DNA from: Rhizobium terricola
Lineage (GTDB): Bacteria; Pseudomonadota; Alphaproteobacteria; Rhizobiales; Rhizobiaceae
Direction of reading: 5' to 3'
NCBI RefSeq assembly: GCF_012927355.1
Contig: NZ_JABBGK010000005.1
Location: 124,001 to 188,000 of the forward strand
Length of the DNA stretch: 64,000 nt
A program made the translations under genes and the position numbers. The notes below the pieces were generated by a model that had not been told where the DNA came from, did no database searches, and saw nothing but the letters and a program-made list of their open reading frames with translations. Of the stretch, positions 1 to 7,904 are shown piece after piece (position 1 is the stretch's first letter; each line of letters starts with the position of its first letter).

Positions 1-244
1 CCGAAGTACGCACAACCGGAAGCCAGGCCGATATTCCGGCGCAGGCGAAGGCGCACAATCCGGCATCTGCTTTGCAGGATTTCCCTTCGCTGCAAGCGGC
101 CATCGAAGAAGAGGCTTGCTCCATGTGCTGCGTCAGCGCGGCGCGTTCCAACATCCCGGACATGCGGGTCTCGTGTGCTTGAACGGCAAAAGAAGCAGCG
201 GCAAGCGAGATGGTTGTAACAATGATAAGCAACGCGCGAAGCAT
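1..244 (-). CDS. Small exported Cys/Met-rich protein, 3' end outside the window
   Basis: The reading frame starts with ATG at 244 and is still open at base 1, giving at least 81 residues. The N-terminus (MLRALLIIVTTISLAAASFA) is a clear signal peptide or membrane anchor. The mature part carries four cysteines (two in a C-x4-C group, two in a C-x3-C group) and several Met/His residues. It resembles in layout the two other small exported proteins at 1825 and 4130, which suggests a periplasmic metal-associated role (copper or similar). No catalytic domain is recognised. The function is inferred only from composition and from the metal-related neighbours. Confidence 0.6.
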   Translation of the reverse strand, partial: MLRALLIIVTTISLAAASFAVQAHETRMSGMLERAALTQHMEQASSSMAACSEGKSCKADAGLCAFACAGISAWLPVVRTS

Positions 245-334
245 GGGCAAAGAATAGAGCCTCGCCGACCCTTTGTCCATTGATGAAGCCTGCATGCCGG
301 CCGTCCTGCTCCTAGGTTTGAGGCTTAGGTCGTG

Positions 335-357
335 CGGGGCGGCGAAGCGCCGCCCCG
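335..357 (-). terminator. Strong GC hairpin after the beta-propeller gene
   Basis: A perfect 10-bp inverted repeat (CGGGGCGGCG / CGCCGCCCCG) with a 3-nt loop begins 8 nt after the stop codon of the gene at 366. There is no clear T-run after it, so it is either a weak intrinsic terminator or an mRNA 3'-end stabiliser. Confidence 0.5.
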
Positions 358-365
358 ACGTTGCA

Positions 366-1505
366 TCACTGCGCCTGATAGGTGACGCCGTTCGGTCCCT
401 TGCCGACAGCATATGTCTTGACCACGGACTGGCTGCCGACGTCGATCTGGGAAACGGTCCCGGCCACGATGTTGGTGACGAAGACAAAGGCTCCGTCGGC
501 AACGACCGTCACGCCGTGAGCGCCCTTGTCCGTCTGGATGGTCTTCACGACATTCCCGCCTACGACATCGATAACCGAGACCGTCTCATCCGGCTCCGTT
601 TCGGTTCCCTGGTTCGCGACGTAAACCAGCCGGCCATCAGGCGTGGCGTAAACCTGGATGGGCGAACGGCCGACATTGATGCGTGCGATCACCTCGCGCG
701 ACTGCGTGTCGATAACGGCGACCTTGTTTTCATCGCGCAGCGAGACATAGACCCGCTTTCCGTCAGGTGTGAAGCCGACCTGGACGGGCGCAACGCCTAC
801 CTTGATCCTGGCAACTTCCGAAAGCGCCGTTGTGTCGATAACCGAAACAGTACCGTCCTGGACATTCGCGACATAGATGGCGCTTCCATCCGGGCTCATC
901 CGCAGGCCGTGGGGGTAGTCGCCGGTGCCGACCGTGGCGACGACCTCGCCCTTGGCAAGATCAACGACCGACAAGCTGTCGTCTTCGGAATTCGAGACGT
1001 AGGCGCGATTGCCTTGCGCGTCTGCGATCACATGCGCAGGATGCCCACCCACGGGGATCGACGCCTTCACGCCGGAGGAAATATCGGCCGCGTCGAGGAC
1101 GATCAATTGGCCTGCGACAGCGGCATCACCATGTCCGTCGCCGCCATGGCCAGCCCCATTGGACGCATGAGCGTCTTCAGCTTTGCCGGCGACCGGCAGG
1201 CCCACCGCCAGCACCAAATCTTTTCCCGATACGAACTGCACGTTGTGGGGCGTGATCGGGACCGGAACGATGTCGATCTTTTCCGTGGTAAGGTCGATGC
1301 GGCTAACGGTGTTGCCAAATTCATCGGCCGTATAGACGAAGCCGGTTGCAGCAGGCTCCGCTCGGACGGTGGCGGCGAACGGAATAGCAAGCACCAGGGC
1401 CGATGCCGTCGCGAAGGCCAGCATGGCCGCACGTCTGCGAATCGCGGTTGCTGTCAGGACTGCCGCGGTGATGGAAATCGAACGGGTCGAGTGGGTCTTT
1501 AACAT
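366..1505 (-). CDS. YVTN-type beta-propeller repeat protein, exported
   Basis: The product is about 379 residues, starting at ATG 1505, which has GAGGAG 7 nt upstream; an upstream in-frame start at 1550 lacks such a site. An N-terminal hydrophobic segment ending in AVRAEPA looks like a signal peptide. The rest is repeated blades of the form 'VYVSN..D.SVSVID......ARI.VG..P..V..TPDG', typical of 40-residue YVTN beta-propellers, which are usually periplasmic binding or scaffold proteins. A His-rich insertion (GHGGDGHGD) lies near residue 125 and could bind metal. The substrate is unknown. Its neighbours are small exported Cys-rich proteins and efflux genes, so a role in metal homeostasis is an inference. 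Confidence 0.8.
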   Translation of the reverse strand: MLKTHSTRSISITAAVLTATAIRRRAAMLAFATASALVLAIPFAATVRAEPAATGFVYTADEFGNTVSRIDLTTEKIDIVPVPITPHNVQFVSGKDLVLAVGLPVAGKAEDAHASNGAGHGGDGHGDAAVAGQLIVLDAADISSGVKASIPVGGHPAHVIADAQGNRAYVSNSEDDSLSVVDLAKGEVVATVGTGDYPHGLRMSPDGSAIYVANVQDGTVSVIDTTALSEVARIKVGVAPVQVGFTPDGKRVYVSLRDENKVAVIDTQSREVIARINVGRSPIQVYATPDGRLVYVANQGTETEPDETVSVIDVVGGNVVKTIQTDKGAHGVTVVADGAFVFVTNIVAGTVSQIDVGSQSVVKTYAVGKGPNGVTYQAQ

Positions 1506-1824
1506 GGTATTCAGCTCCTCGGCTCGCAGCCTTGCGGGCTGCTCGAGCACATCTTGAGGTGAGTTTGAAAAGTGGCCCGGCGTGCGGATACCGAAGACTT
1601 CCTCGCGTGCCGCTGCCTACCGATTTCGGCAAGGTCCGTGCATGGCCCTTTCTGGCTCGCCGGCAGCCGACGATTGGAGGCTATGTCACGTCGGCGTCAC
1701 GCAGAACGGCTCGTCTCCTCGGCCGTATCGTTGGGCGGCCTGGGACGCGCACGGTCGGAAGACTAAGGCATTGTGCCAGTCCTCGGGTCGGCTGGAGCAC
1801 ACGGACAGAACAGGCCGAAGGTGC
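1506..1824. other. Gap between two minus-strand genes
   Basis: About 320 nt that hold the ribosome-binding site and presumably the promoter of the beta-propeller gene. Short overlapping frames exist here but none has a convincing start or family resemblance. Confidence 0.4.
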
Positions 1825-2256
1825 TCAGATGACCAAGATGGATCGCGGAGGTCGCTTCTGACGACGCAACTCCGCGGATGAGGGCACGGGCGATGCAGCC
1901 GGCGAGACTGTCTCGCCGTTCAACGTGCGCCAGCTCCAGGCCGTGTTCAGCGGAGCGCAGAGGAAGCACCCGAGGCTCGACAGGCAGTGACCGCTGTCGC
2001 ACGGGTGCTCGGCGCCGCGTTGGGTATCGTTGTCGCAGGGCATGCGCACGAGGAGGTCGGCACAATCCCCAGCTTGAGTCATGAGCGCCGGGATGCCCTC
2101 CCTTGAAGCAGCACGCGCTTGATGCCCGCCATCTGTGAGAAACGCCGTAAGCCCGAACGCGATGGCGAGGAAAAGGATAAACCCGCGCCGCAAGGCGGTC
2201 GCCCAATTATGCGACCTTCTGAACGCCTTGACCATTGTCACGCCGGCGGCCACCAC
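1825..2256 (-). CDS. Small membrane-anchored Cys-rich protein (DUF2946-like layout)
   Basis: The product is about 143 residues if read from GTG 2256 (AAGGA 6 nt upstream), or 136 from ATG 2235. A positively charged N-terminus is followed by one hydrophobic helix (FILFLAIAFGLTAF). The mature part has six cysteines within about 40 residues (GDCADLL, MPCDND, HPCDSGHC, GCFLC). This matches the general pattern of the small exported proteins found next to copper and other metal genes. It lies directly left of the IS6 element, so it may have been part of the same metal operon as the genes at 3.2-4.5 kb before insertion or rearrangement. The family is not certain. Confidence 0.55.
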   Translation of the reverse strand: MVAAGVTMVKAFRRSHNWATALRRGFILFLAIAFGLTAFLTDGGHQARAASREGIPALMTQAGDCADLLVRMPCDNDTQRGAEHPCDSGHCLSSLGCFLCAPLNTAWSWRTLNGETVSPAASPVPSSAELRRQKRPPRSILVI

Positions 2257-2453
2257 GGCTCATCCTTCGGTTTGCTTGAATGTAGAAACTGGGGGCAAAT
2301 CTAGCGCAGATCCAGAATGATCACTTTGCGCTGCATCAAACACGTAGGGATCAATGCTTGCGAGGCCGCTCACCGAAACGACCTGCGCGCCAATCTCCGC
2401 AAATGAGTGTGCTGCTCGCGCGGAGAAGCGCGCTCGACTAGATAGAATTTACC

Positions 2454-3271
2454 GGTGGCGTCGCCTTAACCGAGTTTGGGATGCGGTAGTCTCTTCGACC
2501 TGAACTTCACGCATCAATCGACAAAGCGATTTCCCGCCAGGTCGAGATGGCGTGAGTGCGAAGCTGGCGATGGTCTGCGGCGGTCAAGTCTTTGCGGTGA
2601 AGAAGGAAGAGATTGGCGATCTGGCCGTGAGTGGAGACGAAACGCTGACATTGCCGCGCGGACTTGAAGCGCATCATGCGCCGCTCTCGTCGTCGCACAG
2701 CAAGATGGGAATTTTCAGCCTGGTTGTTCAATCCCTTGTGCGAGCGATGTTCGACCTTCGGCATCAAATCCGCCTTCGCAGCCGAATAGGAACGCAGCTT
2801 GTCGGTCAGCATCACGCGCGGGGCGATGCCTTGACCCTTGAGCAGTTTGCGCATCAGACGCAAGGCTGCTGCCTTGTTCCTTCGGCTTTGCAAGAGGGCG
2901 TCGAGAACGTAGCCGTTGGCATCGACGGCGCGCCACAGCCAGTATTTCTTTCCCTTGATCGTCACCACCATCTCATCGAGCTGCCACTTGTCGGCAAACT
3001 GGCCTCGTGAGCGGCGTCGGAGCTGATTGGCGAACTTCAAGCCAAATTTCGCCGCCCATTCCGAGACGGTCTGGAATGAGACGTTGATGCCGCGCTCGGC
3101 CAACAGATCTTCGACGTCGCGTAAACTGAGCGGAAATCGGAAATACAGCCAGACCGCATGGGTGATGATCTCGGCAGGAAAGCGGTGGCGTCTGAAGTGG
3201 GCGGCAGGGAATTCGGTCATGACAATCCGAATATCAAGTCGGCTAAAACAGGCGGTTAAGGCGACGCCACC
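2454..3271 (-). mobile_element. IS6-family insertion sequence, complete
   Basis: An 818-bp element bounded by perfect 19-bp terminal inverted repeats (GGTGGCGTCGCCTTAACCG at 2454-2472 and its complement at 3253-3271) and encoding one DDE transposase. The 8 bp outside each end (AATTTACC and CCTTCCGT) do not match, so there is no target duplication. That fits IS6-type replicative transposition followed by recombination or deletion next to the element. It has truncated the adaptor gene on its right. Confidence 0.9.
2507..3220 (-). CDS. IS6-family DDE transposase
   Basis: The product is about 237 residues from ATG 3220 (MTEFPAAHFRRHRFPAEI...). A longer in-frame extension reaches 3382 but runs through the terminal repeat and is unlikely to be used. 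The catalytic triad is visible: D in 'WQLDEMVVTIKG', D in 'VMLTDKLRSY' and E in 'NQAENSHLAVRRRER'. The N-terminal region has the zinc-finger/HTH-like part of the family (VSFQTVSEWAAKFG). The length and triad spacing fit IS26/IS6-type enzymes, which move by replicative or conservative cointegrate formation. Confidence 0.92.
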   Translation of the reverse strand: MTEFPAAHFRRHRFPAEIITHAVWLYFRFPLSLRDVEDLLAERGINVSFQTVSEWAAKFGLKFANQLRRRSRGQFADKWQLDEMVVTIKGKKYWLWRAVDANGYVLDALLQSRRNKAAALRLMRKLLKGQGIAPRVMLTDKLRSYSAAKADLMPKVEHRSHKGLNNQAENSHLAVRRRERRMMRFKSARQCQRFVSTHGQIANLFLLHRKDLTAADHRQLRTHAISTWREIALSIDA

Positions 3272-3605
3272 CCTTCCGTTCCGGTGTGACTGATGACGTG
3301 TCGGCCGCAGGCAGGACCGCCCCGCTCGCGCCGAGGCTGATGTCCTCGCTTGCCCGGACAGGTGTGAATGGCCGCCCGTCATCCGTGTTCGTCGGTTTGG
3401 CAGAGTATTCGGCCATACCGTCCGGGTGACGGTAGTAGATCACCGCTCCCGTTCCTTCGTGTCGCGGTTCAGCCTCGGTGGCCATCCCGGTGCCTTCAAC
3501 GTATCGCCGCAGGTACGCACCGACATCGTTCTTTCCCGCCCAATAGCCTCCCCCGCCGACGATCGCGGCGAGGGAGAGCGTGACAATGATGCGCGAGGTG
3601 CTCAC
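3272..3605 (-). pseudogene. RND efflux periplasmic adaptor (CusB-like), truncated by the IS
   Basis: The frame starts at GTG 3605, which overlaps the TGA stop of the upstream FixH-like gene (GTGA), so the two were translated together. About 110 residues survive before the sequence enters the IS and stops inside its terminal repeat. The N-terminus is a signal/anchor segment (IIVTLSLAAIVGGGGYWAG), followed by a stretch 'AVIYYRHPDGMAEYSAKPTNT' that resembles the metal-binding N-terminal region of CusB/CzcB adaptors. The barrel-sandwich and beta-barrel domains are missing, so it should be non-functional. The rest of the operon (an RND pump would be expected) is absent from this side. Confidence 0.7.
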
Positions 3606-4006
3606 GGGACAGCCTTGAAGACGACTTCGCCTTTGACCGTCTCAGGCTCGCCCTGAACCTTGGCGGCGACCTGGAACCGCCATCCGCCTTCCATGGAAAG
3701 GTTTGTCGTGAAGGCGTAGACGCCCGGCTCGGTGGAGGGTGAGGGTTCCACGGTGGTGGTCATCATCTCCATGCCGTCGGGAGCCATGTCCATCCGCGTT
3801 GTGAAGATGACGGCGTCGGGGACTGCCTTGCCCGTCCGCTTGTCGATCAGCCGTACCGACACGGTCGAGCCTCGTCCCTGTTTGATGTCCGTGTTCACGG
3901 CTTGGAATTCGTAGTCCTGCGCTCCGGCGAAGGAAGCGGTGGCGGTGCTGAACAGCATCGCGCCAGCGAGGAGCGCGGTCCTCGCGTTGAAGGTGGTATT
4001 TTCCAT
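3602..4006 (-). CDS. FixH-like (YtkA-type) exported protein
   Basis: 134 residues with a signal peptide (ALLAGAMLFSTATASFAGA), then a single beta-sandwich-like domain 'VSVRLIDKRTGKAVPDAVIFTTRMDMAPDGMEMMTTTVEPS...GVYAFTTNLSMEGGWRF'. This matches the FixH/YtkA-like periplasmic domain often found beside copper and RND efflux genes. The Met-rich loop (MDMAPDGMEMM) could bind copper. Its stop overlaps the start of the truncated adaptor gene. It probably acts as a periplasmic accessory of the now disrupted efflux system. Confidence 0.78.
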   Translation of the reverse strand: MENTTFNARTALLAGAMLFSTATASFAGAQDYEFQAVNTDIKQGRGSTVSVRLIDKRTGKAVPDAVIFTTRMDMAPDGMEMMTTTVEPSPSTEPGVYAFTTNLSMEGGWRFQVAAKVQGEPETVKGEVVFKAVP

Positions 4007-4129
4007 GATTCAATGTCTCATCCGGACGGGTCCGTGACCGCGTCCTCAGTCAAAATGGATCGCCGTCGGTACCGCACGGACGCAAGACCTGCGACCGCGC
4101 CGATCGACGACGTGTTCACTGACGTGGGA

Positions 4130-4492
4130 TCAGACTCGCGGAGGACGTACTGGCGGATCGACCAGTGAGGAGGCAAGCTCCGCATGAAGGGCAATGAGGA
4201 ACCGATGGGCGACCCAACCGAGATTCAACGACCAGGAATGCGGGTTAGCCACCTGGCCGACGATCACCGTCGTACACACCAAGGCCAGAGGACATGACTT
4301 GCCGCTGCAGTCGGGCTTGGCCGGCATTTCGTCAGGGCAACACGGCATGTCGCCTGACATCTCCATGCCGGACATGCCGTGCATCGCGGGTCCGGAGGCC
4401 GCCATTACGCTGTCCGCCGCCCCGATGCTCAAGGGACCGACCACAATCCCCAGCAGGGCGGTCACGAACAGCAGTCGATGGATGACCTTCAT
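4130..4492 (-). CDS. Small exported Met/Cys-rich protein
   Basis: About 120 residues from ATG 4492, preceded by GTGAGGTTC; a longer frame to 4546 has no ribosome site. A signal peptide (LLFVTALLGIVVGPLSIGA) is followed by 'MHGMSGMEMSGDMPCCPDEMPAKPDCSGKSCPLALVC', a cluster of seven Met and six Cys that is a plausible copper-binding region. It is transcribed in the direction of the FixH-like gene. It looks like a divergent sibling of the proteins at 1 and 1825. Its function is unproven. Confidence 0.65.
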   Translation of the reverse strand: MKVIHRLLFVTALLGIVVGPLSIGAADSVMAASGPAMHGMSGMEMSGDMPCCPDEMPAKPDCSGKSCPLALVCTTVIVGQVANPHSWSLNLGWVAHRFLIALHAELASSLVDPPVRPPRV

Positions 4493-4696
4493 GAACCTCA
4501 CCCGCATAGTCTGGCACGAAGACATCGGGGTTGGAAGAGGTCTCACGGAAAAGTGCGTTATCGACAGCGACGCACTTCGCGCCTGCTCCGGTTACGTGTC
4601 GATCTGCAGCCATGTAAGTTTACGAGACAGTCGGGATTCGGCAGGTTGCAACTTTCTCGCCTGGTTTGGATTTCACAGCTGTTATGGAGGATTGTC

Positions 4697-5515
4697 GTGC
4701 GTGACCAACATTTGCAGATTATCGAGGCGCTCGGAGTAGCGAAGGAATTCGACGCGTCCGCGGAAGCCGAGCGCAGAACGGCCTTCCTCGCGGATTACAT
4801 GCAAGCCTCGTCGTGCGGAGCGCTCGTCCTTGGCATCAGCGGGGGAGTGGATTCGCTCACCGCGGGACTGCTTGCCCAGACTGCGGTGAACCGCCTCCGG
4901 GGCAGAGGGCATAAGGCGGAGTTCATCGCGGTCAGACTGCCTTATGGCACGCAGGCCGACGAGGCCGACGCTCAGAGAGGGCTCGCGTCCATCGGCCCCG
5001 ACCGCGTAGTCACCATCGACATAAAGCCCGCAGCCGACGCGATGATGGCCGAGGTCTGCGGGGACGCAGGCGACCTGTTCGAAACCGTTCGGCTGGACTT
5101 CCACCTTGGCAACATCAAGGCGCGCCAGCGGATGATCGCCCAGTACGCGCTCGCCGGCGCGGTTCGTGGCCTGGTGATCGGGACTGACCATGCGGCGGAG
5201 GCATTGATGGGCTTCTTCACGAAATTCGGCGACGGCGCTGCGGACGTCCTGCCGCTTTCCGGACTGACCAAGCGGCGCGTGCGGGCGCTCGCCGAATATC
5301 TCGGAGCGCCGAGGGACCTGGTGTTCAAGGTGCCGACCGCCGATCTGGAGTCCGACGCTCCGCTGCGGCCCGATGAAGACGTCTACGGGGTCACGTATGA
5401 TGACATCGACGACTTCCTGGAAGGAAAGCCGATCGGAGAACCCGCGTTTCAGCGCATCCTCGCGACGCACGTCGCGACGGCCCACAAGCGCGCCCTGCCA
5501 CTCTCGCCGCAATGA
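4697..5515 (+). CDS. nadE: NH3-dependent NAD+ synthetase
   Basis: 272 residues from GTG 4697, with GGAGG 6 nt upstream; an open frame extends further upstream but has no family similarity. The PP-loop ATP-binding motif SGGVDS lies at residues 48-53, and 'GTDHAAEALMGFFTKFGDGAADVLPLSGLTKRRVRALAEYLG' is characteristic of NadE. Its length equals the stand-alone ammonia-dependent form. It adenylates deamido-NAD and amidates it to NAD+. As an accessory copy on a plasmid it is probably redundant with a chromosomal enzyme; why it sits in a metal island is unclear. Confidence 0.9.
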   Translation: MRDQHLQIIEALGVAKEFDASAEAERRTAFLADYMQASSCGALVLGISGGVDSLTAGLLAQTAVNRLRGRGHKAEFIAVRLPYGTQADEADAQRGLASIGPDRVVTIDIKPAADAMMAEVCGDAGDLFETVRLDFHLGNIKARQRMIAQYALAGAVRGLVIGTDHAAEALMGFFTKFGDGAADVLPLSGLTKRRVRALAEYLGAPRDLVFKVPTADLESDAPLRPDEDVYGVTYDDIDDFLEGKPIGEPAFQRILATHVATAHKRALPLSPQ

Positions 5516-5537
5516 CAGGAATGGCCCTTAGGCCCCG

Positions 5538-6029
5538 TTACCGTGCTGACGTACCGTCGCCCACCTCGGCGGTTCCGCTTTGCGTGGTCTGCAGGACCAA
5601 CAGAAGGGCCACGCCTGAAGAAATCCAGACATCGGCCGGATTGAACACGAACGGCTCCCATTCACCAAAGCGGAGGCTCAGGAAGTCAGTCACGGCGCCC
5701 CTCATGCTGCGGTCGATCAGGTTTCCGAGCGCGCCAGCCAGGATCATCGACAGGGCTGCCCGTTGCCAGCCGCGCGAACGATACGCCCATATAGCGATGA
5801 CAAGTGTTATAATGCCCGTAACCCCGATCAGGACTGCTTTGCCGATTTCGCCGTCGACAGCGAACATGCTGAACGACACGCCTTTGTTGAAGGTCAGTCG
5901 CAACGGTACCAAAGGCAGAAAGTCCGTGGGGGGGCCGTAAGGTTCAAGGCTCGCCCGCGCCCACGCCTTCGCTCCCAGGTCAAGTGCCGCGCCGACCAGG
6001 ACCACGGCAATTGAAGCAACCGCCCTCAT
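5538..6029 (-). CDS. lspA: Lipoprotein signal peptidase (signal peptidase II)
   Basis: 163 residues from ATG 6029, which overlaps the stop of the upstream transporter by 4 nt (ATGA), so the genes are translationally coupled. It has four predicted membrane segments and the two catalytic aspartates, Asp106 in 'GALGNLIDR' and Asp133 in 'FNPADVWIS'. It cleaves prolipoproteins in the inner membrane. Accessory lspA copies paired with heavy-metal transporters are a known feature of metal-resistance islands. Confidence 0.9.
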   Translation of the reverse strand: MRAVASIAVVLVGAALDLGAKAWARASLEPYGPPTDFLPLVPLRLTFNKGVSFSMFAVDGEIGKAVLIGVTGIITLVIAIWAYRSRGWQRAALSMILAGALGNLIDRSMRGAVTDFLSLRFGEWEPFVFNPADVWISSGVALLLVLQTTQSGTAEVGDGTSAR

Positions 6030-6892
6030 CTGTCCCTCGCCGCAGAGAGGTCCTGTCTTGCGTCCCGGATGATCGACCACGCCGATTGAAGGAAGAGGCC
6101 TGCAACTGCGAACGCGACCACGAGGTCAGGCCATTGTGTTCCCGTCCACCAGACCAAGCCCGCGGCGGCCACGACCGCGAGATTGCCGATCGCGTCGTTT
6201 CGCGAAAACAACCACACCGCCCGCATGTTCGCGTCGCCCTTGCGGTGCGGGATGAGCACCACGGCCGCCAGAACGTTGACGACGAAGGCGACAAGCGCGA
6301 AGCCGCCCATGAGCACGGATTCCGGCTGATGCTCGATAAACACCCTGTAGATGGTGGACGCGACGACGCCAAGTCCGAGCAGGCCGAGGAAAACACCCTG
6401 TAGAAGAGCCGCCTTGGCGCGAGCGGCGAGGCCCCATCCGACCGCGACCAGCCCCAGGAATGAGATCATGCCGTCCCCCAGGAAGTCGAGGGCGTCCGCC
6501 TGTAGCGCCTGGGAGCCGGCGAGGAAGCTTCCGACGATCTCAACGACTCCGTAGCCAACGTTCAGCAGCACGACGATCCAGAGCGCCCTCTTATATGCCG
6601 GGGTGACATGCGACAGGTCCGGAATCCTGTCGTCGTCATCGCCGTCTGCCGTGTCGCTGGATGGGCCGATGCGGTCAAGCTGATAACCCAGACCCGTGAT
6701 GGCGCTTTCCAGCAGAGGCAGGCGGTTCGCCGGCTCGTCAACTTGCAGTGTCATAATCTGCGATGCGATCGATACCTTCACGTCGGCCACGCCTTCGACC
6801 TTGCGCGCGGCCCCCTCGATCTTGGCGGCGCAGGAGGAACAATCCATCCCCGTCACCTGATAGCGGATCGTGTCGGTTGCAGCTGCTGCCAT
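6026..6892 (-). CDS. CDF-type cation transporter with N-terminal HMA domain
   Basis: 288 residues. Residues 8-75 are a heavy-metal-associated domain with the binding motif GMDCSSCA (Cys18, Cys21). A linker follows, then five to six membrane segments with cation-diffusion-facilitator signatures: 'ADALDFLGD' in one helix and 'SRNDAIGNLAV' in another, both supplying Asp/Asn ligands. It probably exports a divalent cation (zinc, cadmium or lead class) from the cytoplasm. It is divergent from the MerR regulator at 6962 and is expressed from the MerR-type promoter between them. Confidence 0.88.
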   Translation of the reverse strand: MAAAATDTIRYQVTGMDCSSCAAKIEGAARKVEGVADVKVSIASQIMTLQVDEPANRLPLLESAITGLGYQLDRIGPSSDTADGDDDDRIPDLSHVTPAYKRALWIVVLLNVGYGVVEIVGSFLAGSQALQADALDFLGDGMISFLGLVAVGWGLAARAKAALLQGVFLGLLGLGVVASTIYRVFIEHQPESVLMGGFALVAFVVNVLAAVVLIPHRKGDANMRAVWLFSRNDAIGNLAVVAAAGLVWWTGTQWPDLVVAFAVAGLFLQSAWSIIRDARQDLSAARDR

Positions 6893-6922
6893 TTCGTCGG
6901 TCCTCGATATTCGAATTCGACC

Positions 6923-6953
6923 ATGGTACTACCTGTAGTGACTACAGGAGCAA
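6923..6953 (-). promoter_or_regulatory. MerR-type promoter/operator for the transporter-lspA operon
   Basis: On the minus strand TTGCTC (6948-6953) and TACCAT (6923-6928) are separated by 19 bp. The spacer is filled by a perfect 8+8 dyad, CCTGTAGT-G-ACTACAGG (6932-6948). Over-long 19-20 bp spacers carrying such a dyad are the hallmark of promoters activated by MerR-family metal sensors through DNA untwisting. Confidence 0.85.
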
Positions 6954-6961
6954 GACGAAAA

Positions 6962-7357
6962 ATGCAGATCGGCGACTTATCCGAGAAATCGGGCGTGAAC
7001 ATAGAGACTATTCGCTATTACGAGCGCATCGGGGTCCTCCCAATCCCAGCCAGGATGTCCAACGGCCGTCGCACCTATGGCGAAGCAGACGCGCAACGAC
7101 TGTGCTTTATCCGGAATGCCCGGGAACTTGGTTTCGATCTGGCATCGGTGCGCGTTCTTCTGGCTCTCCAGGAACAACCGGAAGCATCGTGTGAGGATGC
7201 AAGCCGCATCGCCCAAAGCCAACTCGACGCCGTGGAAGATCGTATCGCCCGTCTTACGAACCTGAAAACGGAACTGCGGCGGATGATAGCCGAATGCCGT
7301 CTCGGTCAGGTGGCCGATTGCCGGATCATCGACGCCATGGCGGGAGGAAGACCCTGA
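6962..7357 (+). CDS. MerR-family metal-responsive regulator (CadR/ZntR/PbrR type)
   Basis: 131 residues from ATG 6962. The N-terminal winged HTH (MQIGDLSEKSGVNIETIRYYE) is followed by the dimerisation helix. Cysteines at 77, 112 and 120 occupy the positions used by ZntR/CadR/PbrR to bind Zn, Cd or Pb. It would bind the dyad just upstream and activate the divergent transporter when metal is present, while controlling itself. The exact metal cannot be told from sequence. Confidence 0.9.
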   Translation: MQIGDLSEKSGVNIETIRYYERIGVLPIPARMSNGRRTYGEADAQRLCFIRNARELGFDLASVRVLLALQEQPEASCEDASRIAQSQLDAVEDRIARLTNLKTELRRMIAECRLGQVADCRIIDAMAGGRP

Positions 7358-7402
7358 GGCTGACATCAAAACTGTGTTGGCAGACTTCAACCGACAGTTC
7401 CG

Positions 7403-7486
7403 GCGGACGAGGCCCGGCAAGTGGATGTTGCCCAGCGTCTCGGTGTCGCGCAGCCGACTGTCGCAAAGCGTCGGCCAGTGTTTTAA
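7403..7486 (+). pseudogene. Remnant of an XRE-type HTH protein
   Basis: A 27-codon stretch reads 'ADEARQVDVAQRLGVAQPTV', a good match to the helix-turn-helix core of XRE/HigA-like antitoxins. It has no start, and the frame stops soon after (RRPVF). It belongs to a decayed 550-nt region, 7358-7904, between the MerR gene and ietS that has no intact gene. Confidence 0.35.
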
Positions 7487-7666
7487 GCGGCCCGTCATTG
7501 TTGTTGGAACTGGACATTGAGGAGCACGGCCTTCGAGGAGAAACTCACGCAATCTCGGTACCAGACGCAGTCGCACAAAGACAGGCCGTCGGCGTGGTTG
7601 GGCTGCTTGCGTGGCTCAACTGAGGATCAGGCTCGCCATTTGCAGCTCAACCGGCTGATCGGCACA

Positions 7667-7790
7667 TCAAATCTTCAACGCCTCGACAATAACCTTGAAG
7701 GCTGGCGAGTTCTGCCGTCTGCCGGGATAGAACAGATAAGCATGGACGGCTGTTGGCATCGAACGCCTTGAAGGGATACGAACCATCGCC
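7667..7790 (-). pseudogene. C-terminal remnant of a LysR-type regulator
   Basis: Read on the minus strand, the last 25-30 codons give 'AVHAYLFYPGRRQNSPAFKV' and end in a stop. This is the typical tail of LysR effector domains (LxYPxRRxxSPAFRxF). The remainder of the gene is absent, so it is a fragment left by rearrangement. Confidence 0.4.
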
Positions 7791-7904
7791 CCTATTATCA
7801 CCAGAGCCTACCGACCATCTCGTCCAAACACTTGGACAAGTCTCGCACCAAATCGGAAGGAGTGCGGGCCTATTGTGGCCGGCCGCCAATTAATCAAAGG
7901 AATC

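Noticed and set aside
2507..3382. Longer transposase start at 3382
   Set aside because: It would translate through the IS terminal repeat and the adaptor fragment; the start at 3220 fits family length.
4379..4696. Upstream extension of the nadE frame
   Set aside because: No similarity to NadE, and the start at 4697 has an ideal ribosome site.
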